Shown here piece by piece: positions 1-7,585 of a stretch of 32,518 bases of DNA. Under the pieces are notes generated by a model. That model made no database searches. It was not told the DNA's origin and saw nothing but the letters and a program-made list of their open reading frames with translations. The stretch comes from Oligoflexia bacterium (GTDB lineage Bacteria; Bdellovibrionota; UBA1018), in contig JACMQW010000028.1 in the NCBI GenBank assembly GCA_014376785.1, forward strand, positions 1-32,518, given 5' to 3'. Position 1 is the stretch's first letter, and each line of letters starts with the position of its first letter. A program made the position numbers and the translations under genes.

Positions 1-1245
1 AAACTCCGGAGCCGACATTCCGGCATTCGATCCGCGTTCGGTCATCAGCGCTGCCACTCGCTCCTTTGCCATTCCCCAAACATCTTCCAGAGTGACGAAA
101 TTTCCTTTGCGCGTGGACATCTTCGAATCTTTGAAACGGTAAAGGCCGGTGGGAACGTGTTCGCACTTCGACACCCAATCTTTTCCCATCTGTCTCAGCA
201 CAGAGAAAAGTTGCTGGAAATGGAGTTTTTGTTCTCCACCCACTACGTAGGTCATCCGGTCGAAGTCGTATTTCTCATGCCGGTAAATGGCAGCCGCAAG
301 GTCTCGAGTCGCGTAAATGGTTGAGCCGTCGCTTTTTTCGAAAATGGCCGGTGGAAGTTCGCGGCCCTTTTCATCCGTGACATTCGCAATCCAAGCACCT
401 TCGCTTTGGACTAAAATGTCAGCTGTTTTTAAGGCCGCGAGGAGGGGGCGAAGTTTGTCCTCGTAAAAACTTTCTCCCCAGACGTGATCGAATTTCACAT
501 CTAGTTTCGCATAAAGTGCGTTGAATTCTTTCATGGAGATTTCGATGCATTTTTCCCAGTTCGCGACGACGATGGGGTCTCGCTGTTCAAGGCGCTTGAA
601 TGCCGCCCGAGCGCGGTCCTCTAATGTCGGATCGTCCTTCACGGCCTCATGGAACTTCACGTATATTTTTACGAGGTCCACAATCTTCGGATCCGCGGGA
701 AGGTCTGCGCCGTACATTTCAGTCGCGACGTACAGTTTCCCAAACTGAGTGCCCCAGTCTCCGACGTGGTTGATCGAAACCATTTTGAAACCGCGGTAGC
801 GTCCCACCCGGTCGAGGCACGCGCCTAAGCCCGTTCCTCGGAAGTGGTAGATCATGAAGGGCTTAGCGACGTTTGGGCTCGAAAACTCCATGATCCAAGT
901 TCCACGATGGGTTGGTTTTCGACCGTAGTCTCCAATCCCCGGGCCAGCGAGGATGTCGGTGAGGAGAGAAGTCATCGCTGCTTTTTTAGTCGCCGTAAAA
1001 TTGACGTAGGGTCCAACCGCCGCTGCTGTGAGGCTGTCGGGAAGCCGGCCTGGCTCGTTTAGTTTTCCAGCGAGTTCTTTTGCGAGGTCAGCAGGGGATT
1101 TACGCGCTTCTTTTGCCATCCGGAAACAAGGAAAGGCGAAGTCGCCAAGACGCGTGTCGGGGGGAACATCGAGTGCGGACGCAGAGACGGGTGAGGGGAG
1201 GACTTGACTTAAAGCGTCAGCGGCTTGGCGTGCGAAACGTTCCAT
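1..1245 (-). CDS. argS: Arginyl-tRNA synthetase, 3' end cut by window edge
   Basis: Class I arginyl-tRNA synthetase, which charges tRNA-Arg in the cytoplasm. Only the first 415 codons are present; the anticodon-binding C-terminus lies beyond base 1. Visible family features are the N-terminal tRNA D-loop-recognition domain (about residues 1-110), the SSPNVAKPF block (122-130), the highly conserved NHVGDWGTQFGK block (about 159-170) and a KMSTRKG version of the KMSKS loop near the left edge. The ATG at 1245-1243 follows a GAGG Shine-Dalgarno. The HIGH signature position reads MIYH (residues 131-134), so the first His and the Gly are replaced, which is unusual for a class I synthetase. All other conserved blocks are intact, so I still call it a functional ArgS. 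It diverges from the gene at 1375 across 129 bp. Confidence 0.95.
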   Translation of the reverse strand, partial: MERFARQAADALSQVLPSPVSASALDVPPDTRLGDFAFPCFRMAKEARKSPADLAKELAGKLNEPGRLPDSLTAAAVGPYVNFTATKKAAMTSLLTDILAGPGIGDYGRKPTHRGTWIMEFSSPNVAKPFMIYHFRGTGLGACLDRVGRYRGFKMVSINHVGDWGTQFGKLYVATEMYGADLPADPKIVDLVKIYVKFHEAVKDDPTLEDRARAAFKRLEQRDPIVVANWEKCIEISMKEFNALYAKLDVKFDHVWGESFYEDKLRPLLAALKTADILVQSEGAWIANVTDEKGRELPPAIFEKSDGSTIYATRDLAAAIYRHEKYDFDRMTYVVGGEQKLHFQQLFSVLRQMGKDWVSKCEHVPTGLYRFKDSKMSTRKGNFVTLEDVWGMAKERVAALMTERGSNAGMSAPEF

Positions 1246-1374
1246 GTCCTCGTTCTATAACGAAGCTCTCACTCGATCTAGATGGAATGGATCGGTTTTT
1301 TATCGAAATGACCGAATGTCCTACAGATTCTGAAACCTCGGTCCGAAGAGACACCTGGAGAGGTTTAAGCCTTC

Positions 1375-2469
1375 ATGAAATTACCAGCTGGTCTCTTAAA
1401 AATCGAAAAGAAGCACGTCATTGCGGGAGCGCTGATTGCCTCCGTTGCGGCGGGAGCTTTTTTCATGGGGACCCGCCGGAGCGATTCGAAATCCGAATCG
1501 CCTGAGCACGCGGTGACGGGCACGAAGTCAGACAGCTCCTCCGACCGCAAAACTGGAAGTGCCACGTCGGGTGAGCACCGCTCGCCGGCAGCTGCCCCGG
1601 CTGATGACCATGATTCTCGCGACGAAGAAAGTTCCTTTGATGAAGAAGTGGACGTCCAGATCGCGCACGCTGAAATCGCAAAATCGGATACCCGCGGAGT
1701 CTTTACCCGCGTCGTGGACACTTATGCCGACGCCGTTCAGACGGTGAATGAAAAAGTTCGAAACCTCAGCCGGGCTGAGGAAGAAAATCGTAAATTGAAA
1801 ATGGAAAATGCTTACCTCCGGGTGATGGTCGAGACTCGCAAATTTTCATGTGAGTCGGACGCCGCGAAAGCAAAGACCGAAACCGTGGGTAAAAAACTAG
1901 TCACCGCCCATGGCTCGAAAGCAGCTCGCTCGCTTGCATCCATTCGTTATCAGTTTCCGGAAAACCTTCTTCCCGAGCAATTGCTCGCGCTCGGAGTTGG
2001 TTACTTCAAAGTGAAAGATGATGAGAAGGCTGCAGTCATTCTGCATTTTTTAACCGAGATGGAAGAAGGTTCGCACTTCAAGACCGCCTCGAATTACCTG
2101 ATGGCGGGAATCTCTTTCTATCGTTTGGAAAATTATAAAGGCGCAGACCAGTACTTTGAAAAAGTGGTTTCATCACAAGAAAAAGATGACGAGACCTTGA
2201 AAGCGAAACGTCAGGCGAATTATTGGAAAGCATTGGTTGCGGAGCAGATGAAAAATCCGCAAGCGGCCCAAAAATTACTGCTTGAGAGTATGGAAGATGC
2301 CCCGCACGCAAAAGAGGCTCTCTGGGTGAATCCAAAAGGAATCATTCCAACGAAGACCGCCCGAACGGGAAGTTCAGGCGAAAAATCACGTTTACCGGCT
2401 TCGGAAAAAAATTCCGCGCCTGAACACGGAGAAAAGGAACACCATGATGGTCATTCCGAACACCACTAA
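1375..2469 (+). CDS. Membrane-anchored coiled-coil/TPR-like protein
   Basis: Hypothetical protein of 364 residues. A single N-terminal hydrophobic segment (about residues 15-32, signal-anchor type) is followed by a Ser/Asp/Glu-rich linker (35-90), a short coiled coil (about 118-150) and a helical region (about 190-300). That last region has TPR-like A/L/Y spacing, for example blocks around YLMAGISFYRLENYKGADQYFEKV. The C-terminus is His-rich (HGEKEHHDGHSEHH), which could bind metal. A periplasmic scaffold role is inference; no enzymatic motif is visible. A GGAGAGG sequence 11 nt before the ATG supports the start. Its last 26 bases overlap the next gene, so the two are almost certainly co-transcribed and translationally coupled. 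Confidence 0.8.
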   Translation: MKLPAGLLKIEKKHVIAGALIASVAAGAFFMGTRRSDSKSESPEHAVTGTKSDSSSDRKTGSATSGEHRSPAAAPADDHDSRDEESSFDEEVDVQIAHAEIAKSDTRGVFTRVVDTYADAVQTVNEKVRNLSRAEEENRKLKMENAYLRVMVETRKFSCESDAAKAKTETVGKKLVTAHGSKAARSLASIRYQFPENLLPEQLLALGVGYFKVKDDEKAAVILHFLTEMEEGSHFKTASNYLMAGISFYRLENYKGADQYFEKVVSSQEKDDETLKAKRQANYWKALVAEQMKNPQAAQKLLLESMEDAPHAKEALWVNPKGIIPTKTARTGSSGEKSRLPASEKNSAPEHGEKEHHDGHSEHH

Positions 2470-3436
2470 AAAAATTCGTTCAATATTAGCGGCCCTCGTT
2501 TTATCGAGCTGCGTTGGGCTTTCGATTTCAGCGGCCGACGCATCAGAACCCGTAGAGTCCGGTGCTGGAATGAAATGCGGAGTTCTTCGGTCATTTGTCG
2601 GTGAAGTCCAGGTTTTCGATGCGACGCGTACCCATCTCGGAGACGCCGCATTCGGAACGAAATTAAACTGCGGAGACTGGATCAGCGTCGATCAAGGAAA
2701 GGCCGTGATCGAAAATCTCTCGGGCGCGACTTTACTCGTGTCCGGAGGAACTTTCATCCAAATCCTCGATCCGAGCTCAGGCGAAAACCCAGATCACGCA
2801 CACTTTGCCCTCTACCGCGGCGAACTTTTTCTCCAAACTGAAAAGTCAGTCCAACTGCTCACTCCGAATGGTCTGGCGAGGATTGCAAAAGGGGGAGCAT
2901 TTGTTCTCTACTCGCCGACCCGCGAAGCCACCCAAGTCGTCGGTCTGGGGGCGAAAGCCTCGCTTGCGAACCGTTTCTTCGCCGAGCGATCGGTGCCGAC
3001 TGAATTTGCGAAAGTGGTGGAGTTTTCGAATCCGGTCGAAAGGCTGTCCCCCGACGCCGCACGAATCGTGAACGCAAAAGATCTCAATGAGCGCCTGACG
3101 AAACTGGGTGCGAAGCCGGAGCTGCTCGCCTCGATTGAGAAGGCAGCAAAAGCCGGAGCGAAAATACGGATGCCGGTCACGCTCGCATCGAGCCATTTGG
3201 AACTCAGAAACGGCGGCGAACTGAATGCACCGTCTTCGAACCGAATTTCGAGTCGTCCTGCGCGTGCTCCCGCATCCCTTGGAAAGGTGGCTGCGCAGCC
3301 CGTCCCTAAGAAGCTGGCATTCCGAACGCCTGTCCGGTCAGGTCCTGATTTCAGTTTGAAGAGACCAGCGAATGAAGCGCTGGAAAAAAAGAAGCTCTTA
3401 GAGTCACTCGCGACGCTGAGGCCCGACGAAGAATAA
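2444..3436 (+). CDS. Secreted FecR-domain protein
   Basis: A protein of 330 residues with an N-terminal signal peptide (hydrophobic core about residues 14-30). A FecR-like domain spans about residues 45-150: a 'VGEVQVF...' strand, then GDWISVDQGKAVIENLSGAT and later TPNGLARIAKGGAFVL, the usual succession of short beta repeats. The C-terminal third is Lys/Pro/Arg-rich and looks disordered. FecR domains occur in sigma-regulator proteins and in many envelope proteins of unknown role. No sigma factor or TonB receptor lies nearby, so an iron-signalling function is not supported here. The ATG at 2444 has AAGGA five bases upstream and sits inside the 3' end of the preceding gene. ATG codons 1 and 2 are adjacent, so either could be used. 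Confidence 0.75.
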   Translation: MMVIPNTTKKIRSILAALVLSSCVGLSISAADASEPVESGAGMKCGVLRSFVGEVQVFDATRTHLGDAAFGTKLNCGDWISVDQGKAVIENLSGATLLVSGGTFIQILDPSSGENPDHAHFALYRGELFLQTEKSVQLLTPNGLARIAKGGAFVLYSPTREATQVVGLGAKASLANRFFAERSVPTEFAKVVEFSNPVERLSPDAARIVNAKDLNERLTKLGAKPELLASIEKAAKAGAKIRMPVTLASSHLELRNGGELNAPSSNRISSRPARAPASLGKVAAQPVPKKLAFRTPVRSGPDFSLKRPANEALEKKKLLESLATLRPDEE

Positions 3437-3471
3437 GCGTTCGATTTCAACGGACGCGCGCTTTAAAGAAT

Positions 3472-3496
3472 TTCCTCGCATGGAAACCGCGAGGAA
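3472..3496. promoter_or_regulatory. 8-bp perfect inverted repeat in the leader of the barrel gene
   Basis: TTCCTCGC (3472-3479) and GCGAGGAA (3489-3496) are perfect inverted copies separated by 9 nt. The hairpin ends 21 bp before the ATG at 3518 and has no following T-run, so it does not look like an intrinsic terminator. It could be an mRNA leader hairpin or a protein-binding site. Confidence 0.4.
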
Positions 3497-3517
3497 GGAA
3501 TCGACAAGGAGAGAGTC

Positions 3518-4099
3518 ATGTTAAAGAAGTTTTTATCAGATATTTTAAATAACCCTCTATTTCTATTATCGCTCTGCGCTTTTATGCTGCTTCCGAACGT
3601 CTCTTACGGAGGCTTTTGGGAAGTCTCGGCCGGCCTGAATTATAATCGTTCGACTTATTCCGGCGGAAGCTATGCATGGACGAGACGCCTCGGCGGCTCG
3701 ATCGGCTATAACTTCAGTGATTCCTCGACCGTCGAGCTTTCCTATCAGAAAAGTCGCGACCGAAATCATTACGAGTCTTTCGAAGATTCGACTTATGACG
3801 ACCAGGTAAAGAGCGTGAACATGGTTTGGAATCTGCTCGGGAAGCAGGAGATGTTCCAGCCCTACTTGAAAGTCGGAGTGGGCCAGCTGAATCGTCGGGC
3901 AAGCATCTTGAATGCGGCCGGACAAGCCCGCATCGATTCAATCGACCAACTCACCGGTGTGATCGGCGGAGGAATGCGCATTTTTTTGACGAAGCAGTTT
4001 GCGATTCGCTTCGAAGCGACGAGTTATCTCTCCGGCGCTAAGCTAAAAAGTTGGAAAGATAACTTTGGTTCTACTTTAGGCGGCTCGCTCTACTTTTAA
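3518..4099 (+). CDS. Outer-membrane beta-barrel protein
   Basis: A protein of 193 residues with a signal peptide (hydrophobic stretch about residues 10-28, likely cleavage after VSYG). It has alternating amphipathic strands such as FWEVSAGLNYNRSTY, RLGGSIGYNFS, STVELSYQKSR and FQPYLKVGVGQL, and ends in an aromatic strand, GGSLYF, with a terminal Phe recognised by the BAM machinery. Length and strand spacing suit an 8-stranded OmpX/OmpW-like 'OMP_b-brl' barrel; exact family membership is inferred. An AAGGAGAG Shine-Dalgarno precedes the ATG. It lies 81 bp after the FecR-domain gene, behind a leader hairpin, so it may have its own control while sharing the operon. Confidence 0.8.
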   Translation: MLKKFLSDILNNPLFLLSLCAFMLLPNVSYGGFWEVSAGLNYNRSTYSGGSYAWTRRLGGSIGYNFSDSSTVELSYQKSRDRNHYESFEDSTYDDQVKSVNMVWNLLGKQEMFQPYLKVGVGQLNRRASILNAAGQARIDSIDQLTGVIGGGMRIFLTKQFAIRFEATSYLSGAKLKSWKDNFGSTLGGSLYF

Positions 4100-4115
4100 T
4101 GCTATTCTGAGTGGG

Positions 4116-5168
4116 ATGCGCTTATTTAAAACCTGGGTCCTTGTTCTTTTCTTACCGATTCTCCTGAGCGGCTGCTCGACCGTTCAATACCTTTGGCAGG
4201 CCGGGCGAGGGCAGTTCGCAATCCTCAACCATGCGCGCCCCATTCCCGAAGTGGTGAAAGATGAGCGAACTCCGCCGCGCATTCGCGCGTTGCTCGCCGA
4301 AGTCGCCGCGATTAAAATCTTCGGTGAAAAAGCGGGTCTCAAGCCGACCAAAAACTATCAAGAATATGTGAATTTAGACCGCGATGCGGTCGTCACGGTG
4401 GTGAGTGCTTGCCAGCCGCTTAAATTTCAACCGAAGGAATGGAAGTTTCCGATTGTGGGCGGATTTCCTTACCTCGGGTTCTACGACCCAAGCGATGCGG
4501 TGAAGTACGCAACCGAACTGAGATCGCAGGGCTTTGATGTCGATGTCCGTGGTGCGCCCGCATACTCGACTCTTGGATGGTTTCGGGATCCGATCCTCTC
4601 AACCATGATTCCGGAGGGAGAAGGCGCGATCGGAGAACTCGTCGAAGTCATCCTTCATGAGTCACTCCACGCGACTGCGTATGTGAATCACCAAGCATTT
4701 TTTAATGAGTCGGCAGCAAGTTTCGTGTCTGAAAAACTCACTCCTCTCTATTTCCGAGAAACTCGGGGCATCGATTCGAAAGAAGAAAAAGCTTACGCGA
4801 AGGGTTTAGAGTGGCAGTCACGCGCGATGAATCGCATGCATGAAGGCTATGTCGAGCTCGACCAGGTTTATTCGTCCGTTGATCCTGATCAGGAGAAACT
4901 GAAAAAGAAGGCGGATGTTTTTGCGAAGTTGCGTACGGATTTGAAGTGGCGGGGGAGTCGCGATTTAAATAATGCCACCCTGATCGGTCACCGCGAATAT
5001 TCTGGAAACCGGGAAGTCTTCTCCGAAATGCTGAAAAAATGCGGACAAGACTTCGGCGCTTTTTTGCAAGGCTTGAGCGCGCTAAAAGAGAGTGATTTCT
5101 CAGGTGCCCAAACGAAAGAGTTAGACGGTCTCTTGGCCGTGTTTCCCTGCGGCGGGAGACGATCGTAA
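4116..5168 (+). CDS. Lipoprotein zinc aminopeptidase (Aminopep family, COG4324-like)
   Basis: A putative M1/M61-like zinc aminopeptidase of the PF10023 family, 350 residues. A lipobox LLSGC puts the acylated Cys at residue 20. Family landmarks include FPIVGGFPYLGFYD (about 111-124), the zinc motif HESLH (181-185) and the downstream Glu in NESAASF (E198) as likely third ligand. It is predicted to be anchored in the inner or outer membrane facing the periplasm; the physiological substrate is unknown. It starts 16 bp after the barrel gene stop, closing this envelope operon. It converges with tamB at 5213; no convincing terminator is visible between them. Confidence 0.88.
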   Translation: MRLFKTWVLVLFLPILLSGCSTVQYLWQAGRGQFAILNHARPIPEVVKDERTPPRIRALLAEVAAIKIFGEKAGLKPTKNYQEYVNLDRDAVVTVVSACQPLKFQPKEWKFPIVGGFPYLGFYDPSDAVKYATELRSQGFDVDVRGAPAYSTLGWFRDPILSTMIPEGEGAIGELVEVILHESLHATAYVNHQAFFNESAASFVSEKLTPLYFRETRGIDSKEEKAYAKGLEWQSRAMNRMHEGYVELDQVYSSVDPDQEKLKKKADVFAKLRTDLKWRGSRDLNNATLIGHREYSGNREVFSEMLKKCGQDFGAFLQGLSALKESDFSGAQTKELDGLLAVFPCGGRRS

Positions 5169-5212
5169 GGGTGTTACGAAGAGGTGATCAGCTCGTGCGG
5201 AAAACCATTCCG

Positions 5213-7585
5213 TTAATAGCTCTTCCGCCAGCGAAGCAGCGTCCCGCCGCGTCCGACTCCATCAGAGTCTTTAATGATTTCGGTGGAAACGGCCCAGTTT
5301 TTCCCCAGTGATTTCGAAATCGAAACCTGTCGATCATTATCCCAGCTGCTTCCGATCGAAGCGACCAGTCCTCCGGGAAGGCTCACCACCGCAGAATAAG
5401 TCTGGGTGGCGGAATCATAACGAACAGACTCGATCGGAGTGGATGCAAAAGCGAAGAAGGAGAAAACACCCAGGGCATCAGAACTCATGGCAGTTTCAGC
5501 ATTTCCGGCAGATTGTTGCTGTTCGGAAGAAATCGAATTCATCGGCATCCCGTAAATGAGGAGAGACACGATTTCATTATTTTCTAGAGCTGGAACGCTT
5601 CCCAGTTTGATTCGCGTCTTTCCAAGTTCCTGGATCACTTCGGCAGTGATTTTATAACCGGATCTTTTCATCGAGACGAAGCAAGAAAACGTTACTAGAG
5701 GATTAAGCGCAAGCCTGAGACGCTCCACAGTCACTTCACGGTTTAAGTAATGGATGTCGAAAGGCTCAGACAAAACCACGTCTCCCGTCGGGCTGGAATT
5801 CGTCGCATCGACCACCATTTTAAAGTTCACGGCGGAAGAAAAAGCGGGTTCAAAATAACGATTTAAGAGGGTGAGTGATCCTGGTGCGCCAGTGATATTC
5901 ACGGAGATGGGCATCGGAGGTGCTTCTCCGTTTTCTTTTGCGACGCGAATTTTCTCTGCTTTCTTAGCCGCTTTGACTTGTTTCTTTTTTACCTCTTCAT
6001 AACGAATGATGCGAGGATCGCTTGCGTAAGCGGGTACCGGCGCAAGGGGATCGTAATCGGGAAGCCGTAATTTTATTTTTTCGAGGACGACGTCGATCGA
6101 CGTTTTCACCGGCGCGAGGGTTTTGTTAGACAGGGTAACCACCGCTTTAGTTTCTAATTTCACCGCCTGTTCACGCGAACGCAGGTCGGAGTTTAAAACG
6201 AGCGGTATCTCGACCGAGTCTTTGTGTTGCTGGAATGGACTGGTCTTCAGCACAATCGGACCACGCAGGACCGCAAAGGGCGCGGGAATGGCCCATGAGG
6301 TGCGCTCGAGGGCTTTAATCGTATCATGAAACTCTCGAACTTCGATTCGCAGTTCGCCGCGTTTCAGTTCCAGATCCGTTTTTTCACCTCGGGGCGTGAT
6401 TCGCACTTCCAAATCCGACTTCGCGTGAATGCCGGCGAAGGTGTAAGAATTTAAATCGAGTTTTAAATCTACCACGGGCGGGTTTCCACTCGTCGCATTT
6501 TTCATCTCTGCGGCCAGGGCCACATTCAGCACGGGGAGAGTGCCCGCGGGAGTTTTCCCTTTCAGAGTGACCGCAAGGTTCGTTTTACCCGCCATTCCGT
6601 GTGGGTCCATCTTGAAGGTGCTTTTGTCAGCTTTAAGATCCGAAATCAGTTTGTTTGGATTTTTCCATCGGGCAGAGAAGTTTGCTTTAATCTCAGATTT
6701 TTTAAGATCGTAAGTGGCGTCGTAATCTGCGCTGATTTTCATCGGCTGCGTATGGATTCCTTTTTCAGGAACCGAGGTGTAGATCGCAGTGGCCGACGGA
6801 ACTCGGATGAGGTTTCCATCTTCTTCAATTTTCCCTTCGGACGTCACCCGGTATCCCTTTGCCTCGACGCCGATATTAAAATCAAGAGTGGGGGAATTCA
6901 GTTCTCCATTCACGACTGGATTTTCGCTTCCACCCTCAAGGTTCGTGAATTTTGCTCGGATGATCATTCCGTCTGCACCGATGCGGAATTCTTTCGCCTC
7001 TAAGTGAACCGGGCCCCAGCGGAAATTTTCCGCAACAAATTTCATCCAGGTCGGAGAGGAGGGTTCTACGGTAGGCTTCTTTTCTTTTTGATCGGGCTGG
7101 GGTTTCATCTCCAGCGTCGACAAAACAATGTTCAAATTATTCAGAGCGACGAGTTTTACGGTCGGAAGAATTCCTGTCGTTTTGAAAAGTTCGATCGTGA
7201 GTGCGACCTGTGCCTCTTCCACACAGAAGGAAATACCCGGCACGAGCGAATCTTTCATTGCGTAGCAAGTCGCGCCTAAGCCCAGGTGAAAAGTCCGCTG
7301 CTTCAAATTCGGACGATCGATGTGAAGCGTCACCGGGAGGAGTGCGGGATCTCCGGGTGGTAATAGGAGGTTTTCCCTCCGGGAGTGTTTCGGATCTTTC
7401 ACTTCGACGAGCGCGAACGCAGCCAGCTTCGAAACGCGCGCGGGAGTTAAGATCCATTCTGGCCGGAACCAGATGATGAGTACGGCGGCAGCCACCAGCG
7501 AAACCACCAGGGCGAGAAGCGCACTGATCGTAAGGATGATTTTTCGGATGAATGACTTCTTCGGCCGAGCTGCAGGTGACGACAT
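5213..7585 (-). CDS. tamB: TamB-like translocation and assembly module protein
   Basis: A protein of 790 residues of the AsmA/TamB (DUF490) superfamily, thought to form a periplasm-spanning lipid- or protein-transfer bridge between the inner membrane and a TamA partner. The N-terminus has a basic stretch, then one transmembrane helix (about residues 16-40). The body is long and beta-rich, with a short Lys/Ala-rich helical insertion (about residues 565-590). The C-terminal 150 residues carry the TamB signature region, with ENNEIVSLLIYGMP and a final beta segment GRGGTLLRWRKSY. It is shorter than E. coli TamB (about 1260 residues). Its ATG overlaps the tamA stop by one base (TAATG), so the two are translationally coupled. 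Confidence 0.88.
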   Translation of the reverse strand: MSSPAARPKKSFIRKIILTISALLALVVSLVAAAVLIIWFRPEWILTPARVSKLAAFALVEVKDPKHSRRENLLLPPGDPALLPVTLHIDRPNLKQRTFHLGLGATCYAMKDSLVPGISFCVEEAQVALTIELFKTTGILPTVKLVALNNLNIVLSTLEMKPQPDQKEKKPTVEPSSPTWMKFVAENFRWGPVHLEAKEFRIGADGMIIRAKFTNLEGGSENPVVNGELNSPTLDFNIGVEAKGYRVTSEGKIEEDGNLIRVPSATAIYTSVPEKGIHTQPMKISADYDATYDLKKSEIKANFSARWKNPNKLISDLKADKSTFKMDPHGMAGKTNLAVTLKGKTPAGTLPVLNVALAAEMKNATSGNPPVVDLKLDLNSYTFAGIHAKSDLEVRITPRGEKTDLELKRGELRIEVREFHDTIKALERTSWAIPAPFAVLRGPIVLKTSPFQQHKDSVEIPLVLNSDLRSREQAVKLETKAVVTLSNKTLAPVKTSIDVVLEKIKLRLPDYDPLAPVPAYASDPRIIRYEEVKKKQVKAAKKAEKIRVAKENGEAPPMPISVNITGAPGSLTLLNRYFEPAFSSAVNFKMVVDATNSSPTGDVVLSEPFDIHYLNREVTVERLRLALNPLVTFSCFVSMKRSGYKITAEVIQELGKTRIKLGSVPALENNEIVSLLIYGMPMNSISSEQQQSAGNAETAMSSDALGVFSFFAFASTPIESVRYDSATQTYSAVVSLPGGLVASIGSSWDNDRQVSISKSLGKNWAVSTEIIKDSDGVGRGGTLLRWRKSY

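Noticed and set aside
2444-3436. FecR-type iron signalling system
   Set aside because: No ECF sigma factor, TonB receptor or anti-sigma arrangement is adjacent; only the domain resemblance is supported.
2908-3450. 180-codon open frame on the minus strand
   Set aside because: Antisense to the FecR-domain gene; Ser/Phe/Arg-rich shadow product.
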